Shown here one piece after another: positions 1 to 8,672 of a DNA stretch of 35,270 nucleotides (positions are counted from its first letter, which is position 1; each line of letters starts with the position of its first letter). Below the pieces are notes generated by a model. The model ran no database searches. It was not told where the DNA came from and was given only the letters and a program-made list of their open reading frames with translations. The stretch is from an uncultured SAR324 cluster bacterium. Its GTDB lineage: Bacteria > SAR324 > NAC60-12. The stretch spans positions 1-35,270 of the forward strand of contig CACFAY010000013.1 in NCBI GenBank assembly GCA_902564345.1, given 5' to 3'. The position numbers were made by a program, and so were the translations under genes.

Positions 1-2
1 AA

Positions 3-1358
3 AAAATTTTAGAGTCCGGATTGAAAAAAGGAGCAGACTTTACTGAGGTATTTGTAGAAGATAGTGTTTCTTCTTCAATTAATCTGGTAGACCAAAAAAT
101 TGATGAAATCAATTCTTCAAATTCTTTTGGAATTGGCGTGCGCCTTCTTTATGGAAACGAAGCATACTATGGTTACAGTAGTGATACGAATGAAGAAAAT
201 CTTTTAAAAATTGTGAATAACCTTGGACAATCCAGAATAGAGGTTAAGTCTATGAGCATTCAACCACTCAAAAACCAATCAGTGCAAGATTTACATCATG
301 TAGCAATAAATCCAGAAACAGTTAGTAAGTCTGAGCGCGCTGACCTTTTGAGACAGCTTGATAAAATAACCCGCAATCATGATCAAGATATTTGTCAGGT
401 AAGTGCAAACATGGCTGAAAAAAAACGTTCTGTACTAATTGCAAACAGCGAAGGTTTGTGGTCTGAAGATACTCGCAGCTATTCCAGAATGAGACTCTCA
501 GCAATTGCTGAGAAAGGTGACGGTCCTCAGTCATCTTCTGAAAGCCCCGGAGTTTTGGGAGGATATGAATTTTTTAAAGATCTGGATTTGGTGGAGATTG
601 CTGAAAATACAGCAAAGTCAGCTCTGCGTATGGCTAATGCAGGGTACATAAATGGAGGTATACTGCCTGTAGTTTTGGGTAATGGATTTGGGGGTGTAAT
701 TTTTCACGAAGCATGCGGTCATCCACTCGAAACAGAGGCAGTACGAAAAAATGCTTCTCCTTTTTGTGGCAAAATAGGAATGGAAGTCGGTCAACCTATT
801 CTTACAGCCATAGACGATGGAACAATCCCGAACAAATGGGGGTCTTGCAATATTGATGATGAGGGCACACCTACTCAGAAGACAGTGCTTATTGAAAATG
901 GCATTTTGAAGAATTTTCTTAGCGACCGCATTGGAGCAAATCAAGTAGGAATCGCTCGCAGCGGATCAGCCCGACGGGAATCATATAAATTTGCACCTGT
1001 TTCTAGAATGCGTAATACTTTCATTGCTCCTGGACATGACACTGTAGATGAAATGATACAATCTATAGATTTTGGACTTTATGCTAAAAAAATGGGTGGT
1101 GGTTCAGTCAATCCTGGCACAGGAGAATTCAACTTTGCCGTACAAGAAGGATATGCTATTCGCAAAGGAAAGATATCAGAGCCTGTTCGAGGTGCAACTC
1201 TCATCGGCAAAGGTTTTGAGGTTCTTCCACAAATATCGATGATTGCCAAAAACTTAGATCTTGCCGCAGGAATGTGTGGAGCGGCAAGTGGATGGGTCCC
1301 TACCACAGTGGGGCAGCCTACCTTAAAGATAGACTCTATTTTGGTTGGAGGACGATGA
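3..1358 (+). CDS. tldD: TldD-family metalloprotease (5' end cut by window edge)
   Basis: TldD works with TldE/PmbA as a cytosolic zinc protease that degrades unfolded or modified peptides and matures some peptide products; that is family knowledge. The frame is open from the first bases and runs 445 residues from a TTG at 21. The normal N-terminal strand and helix are incomplete, so the true start probably lies upstream of the window and the TTG is not the start. The metal-binding motif HEACGHPLE is seen at H229/E230/H234 (counted from the TTG), and the C-terminal GMCGAASG...GVGQPTLKI-type ending is typical of TldD. E. coli TldD is about 480 aa, so only some tens of residues are missing. No tldE partner is visible. 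Family assignment is very secure; only the start is unknown. Confidence 0.93.
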   Translation, partial: KILESGLKKGADFTEVFVEDSVSSSINLVDQKIDEINSSNSFGIGVRLLYGNEAYYGYSSDTNEENLLKIVNNLGQSRIEVKSMSIQPLKNQSVQDLHHVAINPETVSKSERADLLRQLDKITRNHDQDICQVSANMAEKKRSVLIANSEGLWSEDTRSYSRMRLSAIAEKGDGPQSSSESPGVLGGYEFFKDLDLVEIAENTAKSALRMANAGYINGGILPVVLGNGFGGVIFHEACGHPLETEAVRKNASPFCGKIGMEVGQPILTAIDDGTIPNKWGSCNIDDEGTPTQKTVLIENGILKNFLSDRIGANQVGIARSGSARRESYKFAPVSRMRNTFIAPGHDTVDEMIQSIDFGLYAKKMGGGSVNPGTGEFNFAVQEGYAIRKGKISEPVRGATLIGKGFEVLPQISMIAKNLDLAAGMCGAASGWVPTTVGQPTLKIDSILVGGR

Positions 1359-1440
1359 TTATATTTTTTCTTTTCATATTATAACTTCTTACCTTCATAA
1401 AACTTTAAAAAAAATCTTCCATCATGGTTTGAAACCCTTC

Positions 1441-1489
1441 ATTCCTAAGTCATTTGAGGAGGCACTTGGACGAGAAGAATCGTAGGAAT
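1441..1489. repeat. REP-like intergenic element with 7-bp terminal inverted repeat
   Basis: In the tldD-gph gap, attccta (1441-1447) is mirrored by taggaat (1483-1489). The enclosed sequence (gtcatttgaggaggcac, then cgagaagaatc) looks like a diverged version of the dispersed 'TCATTGCGAGGAGGC...CGAAGCAATC' palindrome that I recall from various proteobacterial genomes. Directly after it, tggaag occurs three times at an exact 8-nt period (1506, 1514, 1522). Only one copy is in this window, so its dispersed nature is an inference. Confidence 0.35.
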
Positions 1490-1547
1490 TTGACATTTTA
1501 CTGATTGGAAGGCTGGAAGACTGGAAGGTGTTCCCCATTTTAATTAA

Positions 1548-2201
1548 TCAATTTAATAGATCTAACAGATCTAAAGGGTTTTTTATTACTGCTAGGGCAC
1601 CATTATCTTTCAGCTCTTTTTCATTACGAAAGCCCCATAACACTCCTACAGGGTAGCATCCCGATGAAACAGCTGTTTTCATATCGGTAGCTGTATCTCC
1701 TAAAAAAATAAATTTTTCAGATGTCAGTCCCAACTTTTGACAGATTTCCAACATGCCGGCAGGGTCAGGTTTTTTAGGTATTCTTTCCCTCTGCCCCAGT
1801 ATCACATCAAAATTCCAGCTCTGCAAAAGATGATTAACAGTAAGAACTGTAAATTCATGAGGCTTATTTGACAGAATTGCCAGTTTCAGCTCAAGTTTTG
1901 TAAGTGAATCTAATAGTTCCGATATTCCATGATAAGGAACCGTCTGCCTGTTCCAGCATTCACGATATATAGTTTCAAAATCTTTTCTGCATTCTCCAAT
2001 CAGAGTTTCATTCCGTGCTTCTTCAGGCAGTGCCCTTATCATCAGCATTTTCGCTCCATCTCCTACAAAGTGGCGAAATTTATCCACGGGGTGAATTGGG
2101 AAACCTCTTTCAGAGAGAACTTTGTTAGTGCAATATGCTAAGTCATCTAAAGTATCGAGCAATGTACCATCTAAATCAAAGCAGACTGCCTTAAATCTCA
2201 T
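1548..2201 (-). CDS. gph: HAD-family phosphatase, phosphoglycolate phosphatase-like
   Basis: Predicted to hydrolyse 2-phosphoglycolate (formed during DNA repair or oxygenation) or a similar small phosphate ester in the cytosol. All four HAD motifs are visible in 217 residues: DLDGT at residues 9-13 (nucleophile D9), the motif II Ser in LAILSNKP, the Lys in KKPDP, and the acidic GDTATDMKTA near the C-terminus. A helical cap lies between motifs I and II. Length matches the Gph/PgpH group. It starts 11 bp after the ihfA-like gene and is probably cotranscribed with it. HAD enzymes are promiscuous, so class is certain and substrate is not; pyrophosphatase PpaX-type activity is an alternative. Confidence 0.8.
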   Translation of the reverse strand: MRFKAVCFDLDGTLLDTLDDLAYCTNKVLSERGFPIHPVDKFRHFVGDGAKMLMIRALPEEARNETLIGECRKDFETIYRECWNRQTVPYHGISELLDSLTKLELKLAILSNKPHEFTVLTVNHLLQSWNFDVILGQRERIPKKPDPAGMLEICQKLGLTSEKFIFLGDTATDMKTAVSSGCYPVGVLWGFRNEKELKDNGALAVIKNPLDLLDLLN

Positions 2202-2212
2202 ATAGCAAAAGT

Positions 2213-2494
2213 TTAGATTTTATTGTTCAATTCATCACGCCAAACTTTAGAGGGATGAAAAGTAACAACTCTTCTTGCAGAAATTAAATAATCCCTTTTT
2301 GATTTGGGATCCCTTCCCGGACGGGATTTTTTATCACGCAATTGAAATTTTCCCAAACCTGTGATGAGAACGTCCTCACCTTTCTCTAACTTTTCTTTAA
2401 TCAAGTCCAACATATCATTAACCAATTTTTCAGCCTCACCGAATTGGAGGCCAGTCCCAAGCTGGATTGCCCGCACGATGTCTACTTTTACCAT
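2213..2494 (-). CDS. ihfA: HU/IHF-family DNA-bending protein, IHF-alpha-like
   Basis: Small nucleoid protein that binds and sharply bends DNA as a dimer. IHF-type members assist sigma-54 promoters, replication and recombination. The 93-aa chain shows the two N-terminal helices, the GLGKFQLRDK strand, and the DNA-binding arm RPGRDPKSKRDYLISARRVVTFHPS. The ISARRVVTF wording matches IHF-alpha better than HU. A strong Shine-Dalgarno (ggagg) precedes the ATG. It is first in a two-gene minus-strand unit with gph. A sigma-54 activator also occurs in the window (31367-32866), which fits an IHF-like role, though no link is shown. An HU subunit is the alternative. Confidence 0.85.
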   Translation of the reverse strand: MVKVDIVRAIQLGTGLQFGEAEKLVNDMLDLIKEKLEKGEDVLITGLGKFQLRDKKSRPGRDPKSKRDYLISARRVVTFHPSKVWRDELNNKI

Positions 2495-2869
2495 TCAATC
2501 CTCCGAAATTTGTCAAATTTTACAGATACTATAGTTTATAAAATATTTTTTTTCTTAAATCACCTGCAAGCTCGCTTCAAAAAAAACTTTCTTGTCTATT
2601 GGATTACTTTTAAATTTGCAAAGACTAAAAACAATTAGGAGATACTATATCTATGGAACCGATCTTCTACAATACTTTTTTTAAAAAAAACTCAATTAAA
2701 TCAATTTTTAAAAAAAAATATTCCAAAAGACAGCTTCTAGCTTTAAAAAGCTTGTATTTGAATTTATTGATAAGGTTCAATAAAATGGGTATACATTTAA
2801 AGGTATACCCATTTTATTGAACCTTATCAATAAATTCAAACTGAAAATACAATGAAAAGAATATAAAAT
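2495..2869. other. Divergent intergenic region with poly-A/T tracts and large hairpin
   Basis: This 375-bp gap lies between the divergent ihfA-like and 143-aa-protein genes. It holds several A- and T-tracts (around 2545, 2680 and 2710), a repeated decamer agatactata near 2523 and 2641, and the 84-nt inverted repeat annotated separately. No convincing ORF or RNA gene is seen. Promoters for both genes should lie here, but base composition makes box matching unreliable. Confidence 0.6.
2757..2840. repeat. Perfect 38-bp inverted repeat with 8-nt loop
   Basis: Bases 2757-2794 are the exact reverse complement of 2803-2840, with atttaaag (2795-2802) between them. Each arm also contains its own 8-bp inverted repeat, tttattga / tcaataaa (2763-2770 with 2777-2784; 2813-2820 with 2827-2834), so the element can refold into two smaller hairpins. 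The tips carry gtatac. No T-run follows on either strand and no flanking target duplication is visible. It sits 29 bp before the ATG of the 143-aa protein gene, inside its probable 5' leader. It could be a MITE-like remnant or a regulatory or mRNA-protecting stem. Confidence 0.9.
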
Positions 2870-3301
2870 ATGTTTTTCAGAAGATATAGAACATTTGTCA
2901 TTCTAGTTTTAGTTTTTGCTATCCTTGTTTCTCTAATTTTTTTCTTTCAGAAAATTAAACGAGATGAACTAAATAATCAATTAACAAAGGTTAAACTTCA
3001 AAGTGTAAGGGTAGGAGCTGGTATATCTAATGGAGTTCTTGGAACAGCAATTTTTGGAGAAATAAATAACAAGGGAGAAAAAATTGTAAGCATTGCTGAG
3101 ATGAGCGTTGAGTTTTTGAATGAGAATGGCGAAGCTTCAAAAGTTCACAAATTTTTCCCAGTTAATAAATTTTCTTTTACAGAATCTCTCCCTTTAAAAC
3201 CTGGACAGTCTAGAGAATTTGGATTTCCAATCGACGATATCGTACCTGAAGACTGGGACGGGACGTTCAAAGCTAAATTGACAGAAATAATACTAAAGTA
3301 A
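2870..3301 (+). CDS. Membrane-anchored protein with C-terminal beta-sandwich-like domain
   Basis: No named family is recognised with certainty. A basic N-terminus (MFFRRYR) precedes one hydrophobic segment at about residues 8-27, then a 115-residue soluble part. That points to a single-pass inner-membrane protein with the domain probably on the periplasmic side. The soluble part alternates short strands (GTAIFGEINNKGEKIV, MSVEFLNENGE) and ends with LPLKPGQSREFGFPIDD. This pattern recalls FxLYD/DUF-type immunoglobulin-like domains, in which a comparison of inter- and intra-molecular terms is typical ('novel addition' strands, then PGQS turns). It lies 9 bp upstream of acetoacetyl-CoA synthetase and is probably cotranscribed, with the long hairpin in its leader. 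Function unknown. Confidence 0.75.
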   Translation: MFFRRYRTFVILVLVFAILVSLIFFFQKIKRDELNNQLTKVKLQSVRVGAGISNGVLGTAIFGEINNKGEKIVSIAEMSVEFLNENGEASKVHKFFPVNKFSFTESLPLKPGQSREFGFPIDDIVPEDWDGTFKAKLTEIILK

Positions 3302-3310
3302 AATTAATAT

Positions 3311-5272
3311 ATGCCTACTCCTCTTTGGAAGCCAAATTCATCAGAAAAGAGAAAGACACTTCTTACAAAATTTTCCAAAAATATTCAGGCAAAGTATAAT
3401 CTTCCTGATTTTAAATATTCGACGTTACACCAATGGTCTATTGATTTTCCAGAATTTTTCTGGGAGGAGGTTTGGAAGGACAATAAAGTTATGGCTTCTA
3501 AATCATGGAGTACTGTTATGGGTAATGATTTATTCAATGTCAGGAATGATTCTAAAAGGTCCGCATGGTTTGATGGTGCAAGAATGAATTATGCAGAAAA
3601 TCTCTTACAAAAAAATAACGATGAGATTGAGGCTCTTAGTTTTATTGCAGAGAATGGCAAAACTTTTTCCATGAGTTATGCAGAGCTAAAATCTGCCGTT
3701 TCCCAATGTGCTTCAGGAATGAAGGCCATTGGGGTATCAAAAATGGACAGGGTAGCAGCAGTGATTCCAAATTGTCCTGAAGCAATAATAGGTTTTCTCG
3801 CTGCATCTAGTATTGGTGCCATCTGGTCTTCTTGTTCTCCTGATTTTGGAATTAAAGGTATTAATGACAGACTTGGACAAATTTCTCCTAAAATTCTAAT
3901 TACTATTAATGCATACCATTATAATGGGATAGAACATGACAGCTTAGGAAAAATTCGAGAAGTTGCAAAGCTTATTCCTTCAATTGAGGAAGTATATGTA
4001 GTTCCATTTACTGAAGCAGAAATAGAATTTAAAGGTCAAGAAAAACCTTGGACAGAATTAATGGATTACTCAGCCATAGTTACAACTTTTGCTCAGCTTC
4101 CTTTTGATCACCCACTATATATACTTTATTCATCAGGAACTACAGGAGTGCCCAAATCTATTGTTCATGGTGCGGGGGGAAGTTTATTAAAACACCTAAC
4201 AGAACATCGATACCATTCTAATATCAATCCTGGTGATCGTGTATTTTACTTCACGACATGCGGATGGATGATGTGGAACTGGTTAGTAAGCTCACTTGCT
4301 TCCGGTGCAACTATTATTTTGTATGATGGGGCACCAACTTTTCCTGATTTTGGGAGAATGTGGAAACTTATTGATGATCAAAAAATTACACACTTTGGTA
4401 CAAGTCCAAAGTTTCTAAGTGCAGTAAAAAAATCAGGATATTCTCCCAAGAATAATAATAAACTAAATTCATTAAAAGCAATCCTGTCAACTGGATCACC
4501 TCTTCCGGGAAATTTATTTTCATGGATTTATGAGGAAGTAGCATATGTTCCAGTTATGTCAATTGCAGGAGGAACTGACATTGTCGGATGTTTTATGGGA
4601 GGTAATCCAAATTTGCCCGTATACTCTGAGGAATTGCAATGTAAAAGCCTTGGGATGAATACACTTGCATTTGATGCTGCAGGGAAATCAGTAGAGTGTG
4701 AAAAAGGAGAGTTAGTGTGTGCAACTCCGTTTCCATCTATGCCCTTATATTTCTGGAAAGATAATAATGGAGAAAAATATCATAATGCATATTTTGAAAA
4801 ATTTCCTAGTGTTTGGACTCATGGAGATTTTATAGAAATTACAGAACGTGGTGGTGTAATTGTATATGGAAGAAGTGATACTGTTCTTAATCCTGGTGGA
4901 GTAAGGATCGGCACTTCAGAAATTTATCGTCCTGTAGAAGAAATGAGCGAGATTGAAGACAGTATAGTAGTTGGCCAATCTTGGGAAAATGATATTAGGA
5001 TCTTACTTTTTGTGGTTTTAAAGAAAGGGATAACACTTGATGATGAGCTAATCTCAAAAATAAAAGCTACTATAAGAAATGACACTTCAACTAGGCATGT
5101 CCCTTCACTAATTTTTGAAATTCAGGATATCCCACGGACTATAAGCGGGAAAAAAGTAGAAAAGGCTGTCTTGGAGACCATCAAAGGTGAGAATATTGAA
5201 AATATTTCAGCAATTGCAAATCCTGAAAGTCTTTCAATTTTTACTATTCTACGCGAAGAACTTGAAAATTAG
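3311..5272 (+). CDS. aacS: Acetoacetyl-CoA synthetase
   Basis: ATP-dependent ligase making acetoacetyl-CoA from acetoacetate and CoA through an acyl-AMP (EC 6.2.1.16); acts in ketone-body or polyhydroxybutyrate use in the cytosol. The 653 residues match the family length (about 650). The N-terminal acetyl-CoA-synthetase-type region (FPEFFWEEVWKD, WFDGARMNYAENLL) is followed by the adenylation P-loop YSSGTTGVPK at 273-282. Next come TTCGWMMWNWLVSSLASGATIILYDG, typical of AacS rather than Acs, then the THGDF and YGRSD hinge motifs and the C-terminal catalytic lysine region RTISGKKVE. ATG lies 9 bp after the upstream gene. No other acetoacetate-metabolism gene is adjacent. Related acyl-CoA synthetases are the only alternative. 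Confidence 0.93.
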   Translation: MPTPLWKPNSSEKRKTLLTKFSKNIQAKYNLPDFKYSTLHQWSIDFPEFFWEEVWKDNKVMASKSWSTVMGNDLFNVRNDSKRSAWFDGARMNYAENLLQKNNDEIEALSFIAENGKTFSMSYAELKSAVSQCASGMKAIGVSKMDRVAAVIPNCPEAIIGFLAASSIGAIWSSCSPDFGIKGINDRLGQISPKILITINAYHYNGIEHDSLGKIREVAKLIPSIEEVYVVPFTEAEIEFKGQEKPWTELMDYSAIVTTFAQLPFDHPLYILYSSGTTGVPKSIVHGAGGSLLKHLTEHRYHSNINPGDRVFYFTTCGWMMWNWLVSSLASGATIILYDGAPTFPDFGRMWKLIDDQKITHFGTSPKFLSAVKKSGYSPKNNNKLNSLKAILSTGSPLPGNLFSWIYEEVAYVPVMSIAGGTDIVGCFMGGNPNLPVYSEELQCKSLGMNTLAFDAAGKSVECEKGELVCATPFPSMPLYFWKDNNGEKYHNAYFEKFPSVWTHGDFIEITERGGVIVYGRSDTVLNPGGVRIGTSEIYRPVEEMSEIEDSIVVGQSWENDIRILLFVVLKKGITLDDELISKIKATIRNDTSTRHVPSLIFEIQDIPRTISGKKVEKAVLETIKGENIENISAIANPESLSIFTILREELEN

Positions 5273-5285
5273 ATTCATCTAATTT
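5266..5285. terminator. Possible bidirectional terminator between convergent genes
   Basis: aaattaga (5266-5273) pairs with tctaattt (5278-5285) around a ttca loop, overlapping the aacS stop codon. Convergent gene ends lie 22 bp apart. The stem is AT-only apart from one pair and the downstream T-richness is modest, so support is weak. Confidence 0.35.
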
Positions 5286-5294
5286 CATCTCTTT

Positions 5295-6422
5295 TCAAAA
5301 TCTTGATGCTTCAAAAATACGATTTCTTATTTGAAGGTAGATATCTTGAAACGGTAAGTCAGGAAAATCAGACCAATTCATGAGTTTAAGAACATAATTT
5401 TTAAGCATGTTACGTGATAATCCTCGCTCCTCCCACCCGGCGTGAACTAGTCGTATTTCAGATGACAACGGCTTACCATCTATATTTTGACGCATAATGA
5501 ATTTCAGCGCACTATCAGGATATTGAAGAACAAATTTTTCCATAGCAGAAACAGTGATAATTTCGTTCCCAAACACCACATCTGAGTCATCTAATCCAGA
5601 TTGTTTGACACTGAATGGTTCATCTAAATCAAATTCATTAACATCTTCGTTTTCAAATTTTTCATTATAATTTATTGAAATATTCGCATTATAATTTTTC
5701 AAATCCTTAAATTCTTCTTTGAGTATCTTTTGATCTGCCTCTTTGGGTTCAATCATGTCATCCAATAGAAAAGGTTCGTATGATTTTTCTTCTGTTTTTA
5801 TAAATTTTTCAGCTGGTTCGCCACTTAATTTTGCAATATGCCTTAAAAAGTTTTTTACTAAAATACGTCCTTCTAGTCGCTCACAAATTTCCTTTCTAAA
5901 ATTTATTAGATCATCAATGACATAGTGTTTTTTTTTAAAACTTTGTTCGTTGTCATTTTTTCTGTATATGTTAGTTCCATCTAGAACAAGAATGTAATAT
6001 GCCTCAATATATAAAAGAAAATCAGTTAAAGGATGCCCTTTTGGTTGGCGAAGTCCTTGGGTTATATTGTAAAGAATATTGTAATGGTGATGCTTACCTT
6101 TAGCTAACTGGTCAAAGGATTTTTTGATTCTATGACAAAGTTTTTTTTTAAGAATCTCGTAAGGCCATTCAAATCTGCTAAGATATTTCAAAAATTCATT
6201 AAGACTCTTGTTGGAGACAAGTTCATATAGACCCTTATTTTCTTGGTCAAAATAATTTCTAATTACACCGTCACCTATTTCTATTTCATTTTCTGTTGAA
6301 TCTTCAAAAACAAATCCTGATATAAGTATTTGATCACAAAGCTTCAATAGCAATAGCTCTTTATCATTGAGCAAAGAATCAGAACAAATTCTTTTATCCT
6401 TTTGTAGGGTATGTCGTTGCAT
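5295..6422 (-). CDS. Unrecognised 375-aa protein
   Basis: I do not recognise a family. There is no signal peptide or membrane segment. The N-terminal half (to about residue 210) is rich in Leu, Lys and aromatic residues and looks helical, with a basic patch KKKLCHRIKKSFDQLAKGKHHHYN. The middle (about 215-275) is strongly acidic, low in complexity and probably disordered (DDMIEPKEADQ..., NEDVNEFDLDE). The last 100 residues form a second compact helical region (AMEKFVLQYPDSALKFIMRQ, GLSRNMLKNYVLKLMNW). It is a monocistronic minus-strand gene between convergent aacS and a divergent ABC-F gene, with an ATG start. The long intact frame with protein-like composition makes it a real gene. Function is unknown and no context suggests one. 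Confidence 0.75.
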   Translation of the reverse strand: MQRHTLQKDKRICSDSLLNDKELLLLKLCDQILISGFVFEDSTENEIEIGDGVIRNYFDQENKGLYELVSNKSLNEFLKYLSRFEWPYEILKKKLCHRIKKSFDQLAKGKHHHYNILYNITQGLRQPKGHPLTDFLLYIEAYYILVLDGTNIYRKNDNEQSFKKKHYVIDDLINFRKEICERLEGRILVKNFLRHIAKLSGEPAEKFIKTEEKSYEPFLLDDMIEPKEADQKILKEEFKDLKNYNANISINYNEKFENEDVNEFDLDEPFSVKQSGLDDSDVVFGNEIITVSAMEKFVLQYPDSALKFIMRQNIDGKPLSSEIRLVHAGWEERGLSRNMLKNYVLKLMNWSDFPDLPFQDIYLQIRNRIFEASRF

Positions 6423-6731
6423 TTGAAATTTAACTCATGTAATCAACATCTAATATTTAAAATTAGATTTATAAAATTATATTTTACATTTAAACCTGAA
6501 AATTTCATGTGATTAAAAAATATGATCATTTAATTTTTACAACCAAATGAGACCAAGAATAAAGTACAATTGCGTTGTGATTATTTAGGATTTTTTCTAA
6601 AGTTATCATGAAAGGCACAATACTGAAATTTTTTCTAAGTTTGTAGTATGAATTAATTTCAGAGACAGTTTAATAATAACACAACTTCATTCTACTGTAA
6701 TTCATTTGATTAATAGATTTGCATTAATATT
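6423..6731. other. AT-rich divergent intergenic region
   Basis: This 309-bp gap separates divergent genes (375-aa protein on minus, ABC-F on plus). It is very AT-rich, with a loosely repeated ttttttctaa(a)gtt near 6590 and 6630. I see no ORF, tRNA or convincing hairpin. It presumably holds two promoters. Confidence 0.5.
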
Positions 6732-8672
6732 ATGATCAACCTTACTGACTTATCCATGAATTTTGGTAATAAGTCACTATTTGAAAATTCGTCTCTTACA
6801 TTCGATCCGGGCAAATGCTACGGGATTGTTGGTGCAAACGGTACAGGCAAATCAACTCTTTTACGACTGATTTCAGGTGATGAAAAACCTGTTTCTGGAA
6901 CAATTTCACTTCCATCAAAAATAAATATTGGTGTTCTAAGACAAAATCATTTTCAGTTTGAAAATATCAGCGTTATCGATGTCGTTTTGCTTGGTAAGCC
7001 TGGGTTATGTGAAGCCAGACGTGAAAAAGATAACATCCTTAAATCTGGAAAATTTGATAGCGAAACAGGGATTAGACTGGGACAATTGGAAGAAATAATT
7101 GCTGAAGAAGATGGTTATATTGCTGAGCCTTTCGCTGCAGAAATTTTATCAGGATTAGGTATAGACAAGCATTATCACAGTGGTCCAATGAGTGCACTTT
7201 CAGGAGGATATAAACTGCGCGTGCTTTTAGCACAAATACTTTTTCTACAACCAGATGTACTTCTTCTTGATGAGCCAACTAATCATTTGGATATTATTTC
7301 TATACGATGGCTGGAAAACTATTTAAAATCTCAATTTAAAGGAACACTATTGGTGATTTCTCATGACCGTAATTTTCTAAATGAGGTTGCAAGTCATATT
7401 GTCGATATAGATTATGAGGAATTACGACTTTATAGTGGGAACTACGAAAAATTTCTTGAATCAAAGCTACTAGCAGAAACTCAAAAAATGAAGGAGTTGG
7501 AAAGCTTTGAACGTAAATCAGCTGAAATGCAAGCATTTATAGATCGGTTTCGTGCAAAAGCCACAAAAGCCCGTCAAGCTCAGTCTAGAGTAAAACAATT
7601 AGACAAAATGACAGTTCCAGAGGTTAAACGATCCTCTAGAATATCTCCTAATTTTTGCTTTGAACAGTCTCGACAATCTGGAAGAACTGTATTGACTGTA
7701 AATAATTTATGTAAATCGTTTGCTGATAAGTCTGTACTGAAAAATATTTCTTTTGAGATACAAAGAGGAGAAAAAGTTGCCATAATTGGCCCTAACGGAA
7801 TTGGCAAGTCAACTTTACTAAAAATCATTCTTGATAAAATAAATGCAGATGAAGGAAATTTTGAATGGGGTTATGAAACTAAAACCTCATACTATGCTCA
7901 GGATCACCAAGAACATTTGGATGGGAAAATAAATGCTTTCGACTGGCTTTATTCGTATTCTCCACATGAATCAATTGGCACTATTCGGGGTTTATTGGGT
8001 AGAGTTTTAATTTCTGGAGACGAGGCTCTAAAACAAGTTTCTTCACTAAGCGGTGGTGAATCAACACGATTACTTTTCGCGCGAATCATGCTGGAGAAAA
8101 ATAATGTTCTGATCCTCGATGAGCCCACAAACCATATGGACCTAGAAGGAGTAGAAGCCTTAAGTGAAGCATTAATAAAGTTCGATGGAACTGTTATGCT
8201 TGTGAGTCATTATCGACATTTTGTTGAAAAAGTTGCAGACCATATTATTGAAATGACTTCAGATGGTATAATGGATTTTTCTGGAAGCTATAACGAATTC
8301 ATAGAAAAATTTGGTGAAGATTATCTTGAAAGAAACATTTCAGTATCTTCCAAAAAAGTGCCCTCAAAAAAGTTTGATTCACAACAAAATAAATTAAGCT
8401 TTGAGGAAAGAAAAAATCTTCAACGTGAAATTTCTAAATTAAATAAACATACTACACGTTTCGAATTATTAGTTGAAGAAACTGAGAGAAAAATTTATGA
8501 GATTGAATCAAACTTTGGGAAAAAGGATTTTTTCCATACAACTTCCAGAGATGAAATTAAAAGACTTCAGGCAGAAATGGGAAGATTGAATGAAAAATTA
8601 TCTGGTTACCTCAAACAGTGGGAAAGTTCATCACAAGATTTAGAAAATGCAAAAGAAAAATTTGATTTGTAA
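6732..8672 (+). CDS. ABC-F family ATPase with C-terminal coiled coil
   Basis: ABC-F proteins are soluble tandem ATPases, without membrane domains, that act on the ribosome E-site to relieve stalling. The first ATPase has Walker A GANGTGKST (34-42), signature LSGGYKLRV and Walker B VLLLDEPTNHLD. An interdomain linker rich in charged helices (roughly 235-300, ALLAETQKMKELESFERKS) carries the typical RAKATKARQAQSR. The second ATPase has GPNGIGKST, LSGGESTRLL and VLILDEPTNHMD. A C-terminal extension (about 540-646) of heptad-like charged helices resembles the Uup/YheS-type DNA- or RNA-binding coiled coil. Length 646 fits Uup. No transporter gene is adjacent. Subfamily (Uup, YheS or other) is not decided. 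Confidence 0.9.
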   Translation: MINLTDLSMNFGNKSLFENSSLTFDPGKCYGIVGANGTGKSTLLRLISGDEKPVSGTISLPSKINIGVLRQNHFQFENISVIDVVLLGKPGLCEARREKDNILKSGKFDSETGIRLGQLEEIIAEEDGYIAEPFAAEILSGLGIDKHYHSGPMSALSGGYKLRVLLAQILFLQPDVLLLDEPTNHLDIISIRWLENYLKSQFKGTLLVISHDRNFLNEVASHIVDIDYEELRLYSGNYEKFLESKLLAETQKMKELESFERKSAEMQAFIDRFRAKATKARQAQSRVKQLDKMTVPEVKRSSRISPNFCFEQSRQSGRTVLTVNNLCKSFADKSVLKNISFEIQRGEKVAIIGPNGIGKSTLLKIILDKINADEGNFEWGYETKTSYYAQDHQEHLDGKINAFDWLYSYSPHESIGTIRGLLGRVLISGDEALKQVSSLSGGESTRLLFARIMLEKNNVLILDEPTNHMDLEGVEALSEALIKFDGTVMLVSHYRHFVEKVADHIIEMTSDGIMDFSGSYNEFIEKFGEDYLERNISVSSKKVPSKKFDSQQNKLSFEERKNLQREISKLNKHTTRFELLVEETERKIYEIESNFGKKDFFHTTSRDEIKRLQAEMGRLNEKLSGYLKQWESSSQDLENAKEKFDL

